From positions 1,550,001-1,614,000 of the forward strand of contig NZ_CP059735.1 in assembly GCF_000948975.2 (NCBI RefSeq): 64,000 nt of DNA. The letters are read 5' to 3'. The notes under the pieces were generated by a model. The model was not told the DNA's origin. It ran no database searches and was given only the letters and a program-made list of their open reading frames with translations. Numbering within the stretch: the first letter of the stretch is position 1; each line of letters starts with the position of its first letter. Origin of the DNA: Thalassomonas actiniarum (GTDB lineage: Bacteria > Pseudomonadota > Gammaproteobacteria > Enterobacterales > Alteromonadaceae). The position numbers and the translations under genes are program-made. Positions 43,638-52,992 of this stretch are shown piece after piece.

Positions 43638-45722
43638 TTACTTAACCTTCTGCTCCGGTCTTTCCCTGGTCAGGGGGCGCTCAGGTAAATGGCTGAGCAG
43701 GGTCTGGTATAAAACTTCCGGGGTAATGGGTTTCGTCAGGTGGGCGGTCATGCCGGCTTCGCGACTACGGATAATATCCGCTTCCATGGCATGTGCGGTC
43801 ATGGCAATCACAGGTAAATGTTCGAGTTTTAATATTTTACGTATATGGCTGGTGGCACTCAGGCCGTCCATTTGCGGCATCTGGATATCCATCAGGATCA
43901 GGTCGTAGTGGCGTTGCTGTATTTTTTCAATAGCAATCAGGCCATTCTCGGCCAGGTCTATATTGACCCGGCTGTCTTTGAGAAACCCCTGGGCTACCCG
44001 GCAATTTAACTCGTTATCATCGACAATTAGGATATCAAAGCCGGAAAAGTCGGGCACGGTCGCTTTTTTTCTCTCGGTTATTGCGCTGGCTTGAGGGGGC
44101 AGGCCGGGTATTTCTGCTTTTATTTTGCGATTTATCAAATCCTTGGCCAGGGTTTGTGGGGTTGGGGTGGTCAAAATCGTGGAAATGGCATCTACCAGGG
44201 TCGACTGGCTCACGGGTTTTTCGATAAATTGATGAATGCAGGTGCCGCTTTTTAAGGCATTGTTTTTTGCTTCATCTTTGTCAAATGCCGATACCATTAA
44301 AATTGGCGGTGCTGCCGAGTCATGCAGCCGGTAAATTTCCCGGGAAGCCTCAAGCCCGTCCATGTCCGGCATGCGCCAGTCCATCAATATCAGATCATAA
44401 GGGCTTTTTTCAGTTCGCGCCTGCTTGATTTTCGCTATGGCATCCATGGCATTATCCACTTGATCTGCACTAATCCCCAATGAACTGAGCATGGCTAACA
44501 GTACCATTCTCGCGATTCTGGTATCGTCGACTACCAAGACTTTGAGGTTTGCCACCTGCTGCTTCTCGATCGGCTGCTGGTTGGCCTGTTCTTTCGTTTG
44601 CCCGAGCCGGACGGTGAAATGGAACTGGGAGCCCTGACCCGGCTTGCTGTTAAGCCAGATATTGCCGGACATCAGTTCGGTTAACTGTTTTGATATCGCC
44701 AGGCCAAGCCCGGTGCCGCCATGTTTGCGGGTCATGGAGTCATCTGCCTGGGTAAAACAGTCGAATAAGTTTTTTTGCTGTTCCTGGCTGATACCTATGC
44801 CGGTATCGATGACTGTGCAGTGTAGTACCAGATGTTGATCGGTTTTTCCTTTAACGCGTACTTTCAGGCAGACGGTGCCGATGTCGGTAAATTTTACCGC
44901 ATTGTTGAGCAGGTTAACCAGGATCTGCTGTAAGCGTAAAGGATCTCCGATTAATTTCTCGGGAATATCACTGGCAATATCCGTGATCAGCTCTATGCCT
45001 TTAAGATGGGCATTGATGGCGGTTAAATTGATGCTCTGGCGGATCAGTTTTTCCAGGCTGAAAGTGGTATGTTCCAGGGTCAGTTTGCCGGCTTCAATCT
45101 TGGAAAAATCCAGGATATCATCAATTAAATTAAGCAGGCCTTCCCCCGAGCTTAACAGCTTTTCCATATAATCGAGTTGCTCAGGGTTAAGCTCAGTGTT
45201 CATGGTGAGCCGGGTTAGTCCCAGTACCGCGTTCATCGGGGTGCGAATTTCGTGGCTCATACGGGCGAGAAATTCAGACTTGGCTGCGGTTGCCTGCTCG
45301 GCTTTTTCTTTTTCGGCCTGAAGGGATTGCTGAGCTTTTTCATGGTCGGTAATATTGCGGCAGATCCCCAGCAGACCTATAACTTTCCCCTGGTCGTTAT
45401 AAATAGGGGATTTGAGGATATCGAGCAATATTGTTTCATGGCCCTGTTTTACCCATTGCTCACGCCTGACGGGATTAAGGGTTTGTAATACCTGATGATC
45501 GCTGGTGCCGAGCCAGGTCGGCATATCCGCCTTGGCAAAAAGTTCTTCATCCTTAAAGCCGAGGATCTGTGTGCAGGGAAGCTTGATGAATTTGGCAAAG
45601 GCCTCGTTGACCGCCTGGTAGTGTAACCGGATGTCTTTGGCAAAAATAAGATCAGGGCTGGCGTTAAGTGCGCTCTTTAAAAAAGAAATCAACTGTTTAT
45701 CTTCAGGCTCGATTTCAGCCAT
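43638..45722 (-). CDS. Cytoplasmic hybrid histidine kinase with two receiver domains
   Basis: 694 residues, no TM helix. A PAS domain (about 10-130) is followed by HisKA with H in LARMSHEIRTPMNAVLG (about 155), an ATPase with LVNLLNNAVKF, DTGIGI and GGTGLGLAIS, a first receiver (LMDWRMPDMDG) and a second receiver (LMDIQMPQMDG). The layout is BarA-like without the Hpt domain, so phosphate must pass to an external Hpt protein or the output stays internal. The PAS domain suggests an intracellular redox or ligand cue. Confidence 0.92.
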   Translation of the reverse strand: MAEIEPEDKQLISFLKSALNASPDLIFAKDIRLHYQAVNEAFAKFIKLPCTQILGFKDEELFAKADMPTWLGTSDHQVLQTLNPVRREQWVKQGHETILLDILKSPIYNDQGKVIGLLGICRNITDHEKAQQSLQAEKEKAEQATAAKSEFLARMSHEIRTPMNAVLGLTRLTMNTELNPEQLDYMEKLLSSGEGLLNLIDDILDFSKIEAGKLTLEHTTFSLEKLIRQSINLTAINAHLKGIELITDIASDIPEKLIGDPLRLQQILVNLLNNAVKFTDIGTVCLKVRVKGKTDQHLVLHCTVIDTGIGISQEQQKNLFDCFTQADDSMTRKHGGTGLGLAISKQLTELMSGNIWLNSKPGQGSQFHFTVRLGQTKEQANQQPIEKQQVANLKVLVVDDTRIARMVLLAMLSSLGISADQVDNAMDAIAKIKQARTEKSPYDLILMDWRMPDMDGLEASREIYRLHDSAAPPILMVSAFDKDEAKNNALKSGTCIHQFIEKPVSQSTLVDAISTILTTPTPQTLAKDLINRKIKAEIPGLPPQASAITERKKATVPDFSGFDILIVDDNELNCRVAQGFLKDSRVNIDLAENGLIAIEKIQQRHYDLILMDIQMPQMDGLSATSHIRKILKLEHLPVIAMTAHAMEADIIRSREAGMTAHLTKPITPEVLYQTLLSHLPERPLTRERPEQKVK

Positions 45723-45987
45723 AACCGGATCCTTTTGTGAAAATAAATCGTAGCGTTAATGAAGTTCACTTAGCGTAAGTATTAATCATCATTAACAAAA
45801 TTGCATGGCAATATCGCTTTAGGCTGATCATTTACTTTAAGAAATACACGCAGGCCTGCCGGTGTAAAGTTGCTGGCAGGGCCTTGCTTAAGGGGTAAGC
45901 TAACGAGCTGCAGTCATGGCGTTTAAGCAAGGCTAAAGAGGCGATAAACGGGGATAATATTTACGCCTCTGTTTTTGTGAAAGGGAA

Positions 45988-46608
45988 TTAAATGTTTTTG
46001 ATTTCGAAGTTGCCGTTGGTGTTTAAGGCGATAGGCACAGTGCGAACGACCGCATCCATATTTAACGGACCATAGATATGAGGGTATAAGCCGCCGGTGG
46101 CAGGTTCCCATTTTACTTCATTTGTTACCCTGAACTTATCCACCACCATGACCAGCGGCTCTATGGTTTTTGTGTAATATTTATTGGCAATGCGGGTTAA
46201 CTGATGTTTGGGAGATGCATGGATAAAACCTTCTTCGGTTAATGAATCCCGCACCAGTTCACCGCTTTGCTGGGCTTGCTGGTATTCTGCCTTAGATGAT
46301 AACAGGTAAATATAATCTTCACTGATGCCGGCGAACATCCGGATAAACAAGGCGGTAACTGCTGCTTGTTCGTTGTCTTGATAGATATAATCGACACGGA
46401 ATTTGCCGGTTAAGTTATTACCGGCCCGGGTTTGGCAGACGATGCTGATTTCCGCCTGTGCGGTCCAGTCATTGCGGGCTAACCATAGCGGTGTATTGGC
46501 AAAAAAAATATCACAGTCTGTTTTTTCAAAGTGATATTCCTGGCCAACCTTGAGTGATGAATAGTGATCGGCTTTGAGTACCGAGTTGATTGCGAGTGAT
46601 AAAGCCAC
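45988..46608 (-). CDS. DUF952 protein with an extra N-terminal domain
   Basis: 206 residues from GTG 46608, chosen because AAGGAGGT lies four bases upstream. ATG 46677 in the same frame would add 23 unsupported residues. The C-terminal half (about 95-185) is DUF952: YIYLLSSKAEYQQAQQSG, GFIHASPKHQL, LVMVVDKFRV and LYPHIYGPLNMDAV. The N-terminal half (about 1-90) has YHFEKTDCDIFFANTPLWL and is not recognised. DUF952 has a fold resembling ADP-ribosyl transferases or RNA 2'-phosphotransferases, but its activity is unproven. Confidence 0.8.
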   Translation of the reverse strand: MALSLAINSVLKADHYSSLKVGQEYHFEKTDCDIFFANTPLWLARNDWTAQAEISIVCQTRAGNNLTGKFRVDYIYQDNEQAAVTALFIRMFAGISEDYIYLLSSKAEYQQAQQSGELVRDSLTEEGFIHASPKHQLTRIANKYYTKTIEPLVMVVDKFRVTNEVKWEPATGGLYPHIYGPLNMDAVVRTVPIALNTNGNFEIKNI

Positions 46609-46922
46609 TTTTACCTCCTTGGTTGCTTTGTCTAGATGGTAAGTCACTATAACCTTACTAGGCAAGCACTTATGCATAAAAGCGTTTATTACCGGGAGAA
46701 TACGGTTTTTTATTAAACATTTTTCTTATAAGTCTATCAATTTACTTTAGAATATATACACTGAACCTGGATGCGAAATAGGGGCACTCCGTCGGCGCCG
46801 AACTCATGCACTTATCGATTAACGAGGGCGAATTGTACACATGAAGGCACAAGTAAACGCTTTTCGCTGTTACGGCGCTATAGAGCCGAAAGCATACCGA
46901 CAGAACTTGAAGTGGAGCCGTG
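46609..46922. other. Intergenic region between divergent DUF952 and GGDEF genes
   Basis: About 310 bases without an open frame of note. AT-rich TTTACTTTAGAATATATACAC near 46741 could hold a promoter. Nothing further is recognised. Confidence 0.3.
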
Positions 46923-48347
46923 ATGCGTCTTATTAAATCCTTTCAGCGCAGTATGTTCCTGTTATTCACCCTGGTTGTGATCGCCCTCAGCTATGGTTTT
47001 TATCTGGCTATCAGCCATATCGTGGTGGAGCAGAGCCGCATCCATCATCAGTCGGTTGCACCGGTTTTTTCTTTGATCAACGACGAGTTGATGTATCCCC
47101 TGCATGTTTCCCAGACCCTGGCCCATTCCAGGACCCTTAAAAAACTGATGAATGCCAAGGAGATAGATCAAGGGGCTATGACAGACTTTCTCGGCGGGCT
47201 TGAAAAGAATTTAGGCCTGTCTTTTTTTGCCGCCAGCGAAAATACCCTGCGCCAGTACAACTCTGACGGCAGCTCCTTTGCATTAACCCCGGGTAAGGTG
47301 GAGTGGTATTTTAACTTAAGAACAGCCCAGGAGAACTTCTTTGCCGAATTAGGGCAAAAAGAAGATGTTCACTTATACCTGGATTTAAAAGTTTTTAATG
47401 ACAACGGCGAGTTTCTCGGCTTTGTCGGCATAGGCAAAAGCCTGCGTCAGTTCTGGCAGAAGTTTACCGAGCATAAGCTGGTTTTTGGCTATGATCTGAT
47501 GTTTGTTAATAACAAAAATCAGATCTTATTATCCTCTGATGAAAACTTACACGCCAGCGCGACCCGTCTGGTGCATATGCAAGAGCTGTCCTGGTATCCA
47601 CAGGTTGAAGACAGGGCTGTGCGGGGAGAAAGCCTGAACAGCAGTGTGATTCATATTGAAAAAGAAGAGTTTCTGCTTTCTGAAATTTATATCGATCTAC
47701 TGGACTGGAAACTGTATTTACTGTCGCCGTTAAAATCGAGAAAAGCAGATATCACCCGCAGCTTCGTTATTAATGTTGCGATTATTTTCGCCCTGATAGT
47801 GTTGCTGTTTATTTGCGGTCATTTCCTGATCCGTTATTTTGCCCACCACTTTCAACACACCTTACACCGGGATGCCCTGACCGGGCTGGCAAACCGTACC
47901 CTGATAGAGCAAAGCTATGCAAAAATCATTGACGCCGGTGATGCCTTGAGTGTGATCATGATAGATATAGATCATTTTAAAAACATCAATGACAGCTTTG
48001 GCCATAATGCCGGCGATCAGGTTATCAAGCAGGTGTCCGATTTATTAAAGCATAGCGTGCGCGAGCTTGATATTGTCGGGCGCTGGGGCGGTGAAGAATT
48101 TATTTTACTTTTGCCCGGGGCAAACCTGTCCCTGGCCCAGGCGGTAGCAGAAAGAGTGCGGGTATTGCTGGCAGCGCAAAAAATAGATCACGGTGACCAG
48201 CAGATATCGGTGACCGCCAGCTTTGGCGTGACCTATAGCGAGCTGGATATCGAGCTGAAAAAAGTGGTTGCCGTGGCTGACAAAGCCCTCTATCAGGCGA
48301 AAGCGCAAGGGCGTAATAAGGTGTGTTCTTTGCTTAATTTCAATTGA
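46923..48347 (+). CDS. Membrane diguanylate cyclase, paralogue of the 13218-14663 gene
   Basis: 474 residues from ATG 46923, with GGAG five bases upstream. TM helices lie near 12-32 and 275-300 around a Cache-like domain with HLYLDLKVFNDNGEFLGFVG, very close to the matching block in the other cyclase. The GGDEF domain has DIDHFKNINDSFGHNAGDQ, the active site GGEEF and an I-site RELD five residues before it. It should be an active, feedback-inhibited c-di-GMP synthase. The two proteins share the same plan with divergent sensor residues, so they probably answer different signals. Confidence 0.9.
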   Translation: MRLIKSFQRSMFLLFTLVVIALSYGFYLAISHIVVEQSRIHHQSVAPVFSLINDELMYPLHVSQTLAHSRTLKKLMNAKEIDQGAMTDFLGGLEKNLGLSFFAASENTLRQYNSDGSSFALTPGKVEWYFNLRTAQENFFAELGQKEDVHLYLDLKVFNDNGEFLGFVGIGKSLRQFWQKFTEHKLVFGYDLMFVNNKNQILLSSDENLHASATRLVHMQELSWYPQVEDRAVRGESLNSSVIHIEKEEFLLSEIYIDLLDWKLYLLSPLKSRKADITRSFVINVAIIFALIVLLFICGHFLIRYFAHHFQHTLHRDALTGLANRTLIEQSYAKIIDAGDALSVIMIDIDHFKNINDSFGHNAGDQVIKQVSDLLKHSVRELDIVGRWGGEEFILLLPGANLSLAQAVAERVRVLLAAQKIDHGDQQISVTASFGVTYSELDIELKKVVAVADKALYQAKAQGRNKVCSLLNFN

Positions 48348-48639
48348 CGATAAAAGTGCATGGGTTAATCACTGTCCGGTTTGTTGTTGCCGCTTAGGGT
48401 AAATGCTTGCTCGCCTGCCGTCCACTTATTCACCTATCACCGAGCGTTGTGAGGTGCTGCCTTTTCATCGGTGGCTAAATGTGCAAGAAATAAGGAAGTT
48501 TTACTGCCGGCTTTATTGTGCCTTGCCACTGCTTTATATTACTAACAAACTGTCATTGTTGAAAAAATAGTCTAAGTGTTTTATGCAAACCTGTGTTTCC
48601 CGGCGTTTTCATCGCTGAAAATGGCTAAGCCTTAAGAAA

Positions 48640-50406
48640 ATGCTGTTAAAAGCTATCAAAAAACTACCGGGTGCTTTATCTTGGGCCCTAGTAAGAAAAC
48701 TGACCGCGGTGTCGACACTTAGTGTAAATATGAGAATTCACAATAAACTTTTTTTAACGCTTTTTATCTTTAGCCTGGTATTGGTAACCACTCTGGTCAC
48801 TCTGGTGCAATGGAGTATAGGTAAGGGCATGGTGGATTATGTCAATACCCGGGAAATAGAAACATTACAACCGTTAGTGATTGAGTTATCTCAGATATAC
48901 AGGAGCCAGGGCAGCTGGCAAAGCATGGCGGACCAGCATGTCAGGTTGCAACAAATGCTCAGTACCCATCTGGCCGGCAGTGACTTTGCGCCGCCGGGGA
49001 GCAGAAAAAGCCGTTCGAGCAGGGCTGAAAATCGTATCAGAAATGATACTCTGACCGGCAGCAGGCCTGATATCAATCAGGCGCCTTCGTTTCGCAGACC
49101 ACCACAAGCGCAAGCGGGAGAGCCCCGAGACAGGTTTATGCCACCGCCGCGGCGCGACGGCCGCCCCCCGAGACCGGGTGAACAAAGGCCGGGAGAAAAC
49201 AGACCTATGCCAAGGAGGGGAGAATTTCCACCTCCTCCCCAAGGAGATAACTTCAGGCCCCGACCGCCTGAGCAGCAAGGTTTTCGCCCTTCACCCCAAA
49301 GTAACAGGCTCCCGCCTGGGCCGCCTGAATACCGGGTCAGTTATGCCGTGCTGGATCGGGATAAAAAGTATGTGGTGGGTGATTATCCGCAAAACCGGGA
49401 ATATGTCTATACCGAGATCCCGCTGGCGGGAGAAACCGTAGGTTATTTGGCGGTATCAAAACGTAATGAACTGACCCGGGGTTATGAACTGGACTTCCTT
49501 GAGCAACAGCAGGATTATTTGTGGTTTATTGCTCTGCTGGTGATGTTGTTGGTGATCCTGGTGACTTTGCCGCTGGCAAGGCATCTGGTGTTACCCATCC
49601 GGCAGTTAACCTCGGGCATGCATAAGCTGACCCAGGGGGATTACCGGCAAAGTCTGGATTTGAAACGCCGGGATGAATTTGGCCTGCTCAGCCGTGACTT
49701 TAATGAACTGGCCACCACCTTAGAGCAAAATGAAAGCGCCAGAAAGCGCTGGTTAGCCAATATCTCCCATGAATTGCGCACCCCGGTGGCGATCCTGAGG
49801 GGAGAACTGGAAGCTATGATAGACGGCATCAGGGCGCTGAGCCCGGAAGGGATCGCATCCGCCAATCAGGAAGTTATGCACCTGCAGCGGCTTATTGAAG
49901 ATTTACATCAGCTGACCAGCGCCGATATCGGCGGTATGACCTACCGTAAACAAAAACTGGATTTGAGCGAATTGCTGGCTAATGAGCAGGTGAAATATCA
50001 GGGCTACCTGGCGGATGTCGGCCTGGCGTTTAAGCTTGTTGTGCCGGTGCAAGCGGTATGGATACATGCCGATCAAACCCGGTTTTGCCAGCTGCTGGAT
50101 AACCTGGTGAATAACTGTATCAAATATGCTTCCAGCGGCACTCAGGTGCGCATTACCTTAGAGCAAAAGCAAAAAACGGCCTGGTTATTTATTGAAGATG
50201 ACGGTCCCGGGGTGGATGACAAACACCTGGCGCATTTATTTGAGCATTTATACCGCACCGATGATTCCCGCAACAGCCAAACCGGGGGCACAGGCCTGGG
50301 CTTATCTATCTGTTCCCATATTGTTGCCGCCCATCAAGGGGAAATTTGTGCGAATCATTCGACCTTAGGGGGACTTAACGTTACTATTAGCCTGCCGATT
50401 ATTTAA
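48640..50406 (+). CDS. BaeS-like sensor histidine kinase with a Pro/Arg-rich periplasmic insert
   Basis: 588 residues. TM1 lies near 37-58 and TM2 near 292-314. The periplasmic part begins like BaeS (YVNTREIETLQPLVIELS) but then has about 110 residues (about 115-225) rich in Pro, Arg, Gly, Gln and Asn with repeated PPRP/RPG/PPPP. HAMP is followed by WLANISHELRTPVAILRGELE and an ATPase with NLVNNCIKY, DDGPGV and GGTGLGLSIC. The regulator gene follows by 15 bases. ATG 48730 (MRIHNKLF) matches BaeS better as a start; neither has a strong ribosome-binding site. Confidence 0.88.
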   Translation: MLLKAIKKLPGALSWALVRKLTAVSTLSVNMRIHNKLFLTLFIFSLVLVTTLVTLVQWSIGKGMVDYVNTREIETLQPLVIELSQIYRSQGSWQSMADQHVRLQQMLSTHLAGSDFAPPGSRKSRSSRAENRIRNDTLTGSRPDINQAPSFRRPPQAQAGEPRDRFMPPPRRDGRPPRPGEQRPGENRPMPRRGEFPPPPQGDNFRPRPPEQQGFRPSPQSNRLPPGPPEYRVSYAVLDRDKKYVVGDYPQNREYVYTEIPLAGETVGYLAVSKRNELTRGYELDFLEQQQDYLWFIALLVMLLVILVTLPLARHLVLPIRQLTSGMHKLTQGDYRQSLDLKRRDEFGLLSRDFNELATTLEQNESARKRWLANISHELRTPVAILRGELEAMIDGIRALSPEGIASANQEVMHLQRLIEDLHQLTSADIGGMTYRKQKLDLSELLANEQVKYQGYLADVGLAFKLVVPVQAVWIHADQTRFCQLLDNLVNNCIKYASSGTQVRITLEQKQKTAWLFIEDDGPGVDDKHLAHLFEHLYRTDDSRNSQTGGTGLGLSICSHIVAAHQGEICANHSTLGGLNVTISLPII

Positions 50407-50421
50407 ATTTTTCTGAAAAAT

Positions 50422-51093
50422 ATGCAACAAAATAGTATTTTAATTGTTGAAGACCAGATCAAACTCGCCCAGTTATTGGCGGATTATTTTAGCCAGTCAC
50501 AATTTCAGCCCCATTGTCTGCATGACGGCAATGAGGTTATTCCCTGGGTCAAGGCGCATCAAGTGGATGCCATTGTTTTAGATGTGATGCTGCCGGGGAA
50601 AGACGGTATGCAAATCTGCAAAGAAATTCGCCAGTTTTCCAATGTGCCTATCCTGATGGTCACGGCAAGGGTTGAAGAAATCGATCGCCTGCTCGGGCTG
50701 GAGCTGGGGGCCGACGACTATATCTGCAAACCTTTTAGTCCCAGGGAAGTGGTGGCCAGGGTCAAGGCCGTGCTGCGCAGGACTCAGACGGTAGAAGCGC
50801 CGAGCAAGCAACTTGAGCTTGATGATGAGCGTTATCAGGCCAGCTACAACGGCCAGACCTTAGCGCTAACCGCGGTTGAGTTCCAGTTGTTGAAACCGCT
50901 TAGCCGCGAGCCGGGACGGATATTTTCCCGGGAGCAGCTGATGCGCAGCATGTATAATGATGACCGCATTGTCAGCGACCGTACCATCGACAGCCATATT
51001 AAAAAGTTACGTAAAAAACTCACCGATATCAGTCCGGATCAGGAGTTGATCCAGTCGGTATATGGCGTGGGTTATCGTTTGATTAACGAATAA
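50422..51093 (+). CDS. BaeR-like OmpR-family response regulator
   Basis: 223 residues. The receiver has phosphoacceptor D54 in [12 protein letters not shown] and the BaeR-like [20 protein letters not shown] and [20 protein letters not shown]. The winged-helix domain has [20 protein letters not shown] and [12 protein letters not shown]. Close similarity to BaeR through the receiver supports pairing with the kinase upstream. Targets are unknown; BaeR controls envelope-stress and efflux genes in enterobacteria. Confidence 0.92.
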   Translation: MQQNSILIVEDQIKLAQLLADYFSQSQFQPHCLHDGNEVIPWVKAHQVDAIVLDVMLPGKDGMQICKEIRQFSNVPILMVTARVEEIDRLLGLELGADDYICKPFSPREVVARVKAVLRRTQTVEAPSKQLELDDERYQASYNGQTLALTAVEFQLLKPLSREPGRIFSREQLMRSMYNDDRIVSDRTIDSHIKKLRKKLTDISPDQELIQSVYGVGYRLINE

Positions 51094-51526
51094 AGCGAAC
51101 ACCGGGAGCCTTTACATAAACTCCGGGCTTGAGGCCAACTTGGTGTGTTATGGCCGCGCTTACACTTTAATATTAAGCTGTGATTCTTCCGGGGCCCCCG
51201 CAGCTCTACACCCGCCAACTTGCCCACCTCCCGGGCGTTAAAACCGACATCGCTCATCAGTTGTGCCAGCTATTTTCCCGGGGAAATACCGCCTGGGAAA
51301 AGTCTCTGCCAGGCTGGTGGCATCTGTTTATGACAAGTTTTTCGACTCAAACTGGGCCAGGGGCTCCATGATCAGGGTTCTGTTGTCTTCGCTTAAAGGC
51401 GACGGAGAAGGAGCTGAAGTGTCCCTCGGGGCTGAAGTTGAAACACTCAGCTTGTTATTGATGTTAACACTTATGGTTTCCCCTTATTAAAGCGGTTGTC
51501 TTTCTGTTTTACGTACATTCAGTCGT
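51094..51526. other. Region with weak, broken coding traces
   Basis: About 430 bases between the convergent BaeR-like and EF-hand genes. On the minus strand a short frame near 51350-51480 reads SVNINNKLSVSTSAP and then LIMEPLAQFESKNLS before a stop but has no start codon. Another near 51140-51257 reads MSDVGFNAREVGKLAGVEL. They could be remains of a small gene. No family is recognised. Confidence 0.3.
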
Positions 51527-51826
51527 TTAGTTTCTTGGTCTTCTTGGCGGTTTATGACTGGTTAATTCTGTTTCTGTGATAATGCCGTCGCCGTCGCTGT
51601 CGATATGGTTAAAGATGGTTTCATGATCGCCGCGTGGCACCGGATGCTGGCTGAACTCGTCTAAGGTCACGCTGTTATCGCCGTCTAAGTCAAGCTGGCT
51701 GAATTGCGGCGGACCCCGTCTTTGGTTACGGTCATTTTGTCCGTAATCGCCATCCGCGCCGTAACTTAGTTGGGAATATAATATCAGGCTAAGCAGGGGG
51801 ATTAGTTTTGTGCTGTGAGTTTTCAT
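51527..51826 (-). CDS. Exported EF-hand calcium-binding protein
   Basis: 99 residues from ATG 51826, with GGAAG six bases upstream; the frame opens 26 codons earlier without support. A signal peptide (about 1-23, ending SYG) precedes two canonical EF-hand loops, DLDGDNSVTLDE and DSDGDGIITETE, each with the D-x-D-x-D pattern and closing Glu. The linker regions NQRRGPPQF and PPRRPRN echo the Pro/Arg-rich segment of the adjacent BaeS-like kinase. It should bind calcium in the periplasm or outside. Confidence 0.85.
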   Translation of the reverse strand: MKTHSTKLIPLLSLILYSQLSYGADGDYGQNDRNQRRGPPQFSQLDLDGDNSVTLDEFSQHPVPRGDHETIFNHIDSDGDGIITETELTSHKPPRRPRN

Positions 51827-52173
51827 TTTACGCTTCCTTTTTGTGTTAAAGGGGGATTGTTTTGGTGCGGGAAATCTTCCGGCAATGATCAGTGTATGGG
51901 ACAAATGTTTAAGAAATGTGCAAAAAAAGAGAAAGCTGTGTAAAGTTGATTTAAGAGCTTTACCCGGCCAGCCGGTGTAAAATTATTTTTGCGCTTGCAG
52001 CTTCATTTCTCATCAGCGTTCAGCCGGGCAGGTGAGCAAATTTTATCCGTGATAAGCTCTTAGTTGTGAGCAGGGGGAAAGTGGCGCGATAAAATGCCAC
52101 GAAAAGGGCAAAGGGCTCCCGTTTTTGCTTGCGTAACGCCCGCTATTAGTTAATTATTACGCTAATTTATTCC
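51827..52173. other. Intergenic region upstream of phoB
   Basis: About 350 bases with no convincing frame. It holds the EF-hand gene's promoter region and ends at the Pho box at 52174. Nothing further is recognised. Confidence 0.3.
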
Positions 52174-52207
52174 TTGTCATAAAAGTGTCATCTAATTTAA
52201 GCACAAT
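52174..52207 (+). promoter_or_regulatory. Pho box and -10 of phoBR
   Basis: TTGTCAT-AAAA-GTGTCAT (52174-52191) is a Pho box; CACAAT (52202-52207) lies exactly 10 bases downstream. It predicts autoregulation of phoBR. The leader is about 80 bases. Confidence 0.85.
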
Positions 52208-52292
52208 GGCTTTGAGGAGTGTGATATCAGCTTATTGCTGCCAAGCACTTGCCTATTACTTGCTTAAAATAAAAATTTATCAGGAAATTTGT

Positions 52293-52988
52293 ATGAACCG
52301 ACAAATTTTGGTTGTTGAAGACGAAGCACCAATCAGGGAAATGATCACCTTTGTATTAGAGCAAAATGGCTTCAATACCATTGAAGCCCAGGATTATGAG
52401 CAGGCGATGTCTAAAATTGGCGAGCCCTATCCTGATCTGATTTTGCTGGACTGGATGTTGCCCGGCGGCACCGGGGTTAAGCTGGCGAAAAGCTTAAAAT
52501 TGAATGAATATACCCGCAATATTCCCATTATCATGCTGACGGCGCGTACCGATGAAGATGATAAGGTGAAAGGGTTTGATGCCGGTGTTGATGATTATGT
52601 CACTAAACCTTTTTCACCCAAAGAGCTGATTGCCCGTATTAAAGCGGTGATCCGCCGGGTATCCCCGACGGCGCTGGAAGAAGCGATTGAATTCCATGGC
52701 ATGAAACTTGACCCCGTGGCACACCGTGTTTCTATCAATAATGCCAATTTAGACTTAGGGCCGACCGAGTTCCGCCTGCTGCACTTTTTTATGACCCATA
52801 CCGAGCGTGTCTATAGCCGCGAACAGCTGCTCGACAATGTCTGGGGCACCAATGTTTATGTCGAAGACCGTACCGTCGATGTCCATATCAGGCGTCTGCG
52901 TAAGGCGATTACCGGGCACGGGCATGAAAACTTTATTCAAACGGTACGCGGTTCAGGCTACCGATTTTCCGGGAAATTAACTAGTTAG
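52293..52988 (+). CDS. phoB: PhoB, phosphate response regulator
   Basis: 231 residues from ATG 52293, which follows AGGA by seven bases; the frame begins earlier over the promoter. The receiver has D53 in [14 protein letters not shown], as in E. coli PhoB, and [19 protein letters not shown]. The winged-helix domain has [17 protein letters not shown] and [19 protein letters not shown]. When phosphorylated it binds Pho boxes; three are visible here (this gene, the porin and pstS). phoR follows by four bases. Confidence 0.97.
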   Translation: MNRQILVVEDEAPIREMITFVLEQNGFNTIEAQDYEQAMSKIGEPYPDLILLDWMLPGGTGVKLAKSLKLNEYTRNIPIIMLTARTDEDDKVKGFDAGVDDYVTKPFSPKELIARIKAVIRRVSPTALEEAIEFHGMKLDPVAHRVSINNANLDLGPTEFRLLHFFMTHTERVYSREQLLDNVWGTNVYVEDRTVDVHIRRLRKAITGHGHENFIQTVRGSGYRFSGKLTS

Positions 52989-52992
52989 GCTT

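Noticed and set aside
51180-51490. Plus-strand short frames after the BaeR-like gene
   Set aside because: Composition is unlike a protein, no ribosome-binding site is visible and there is no family resemblance.
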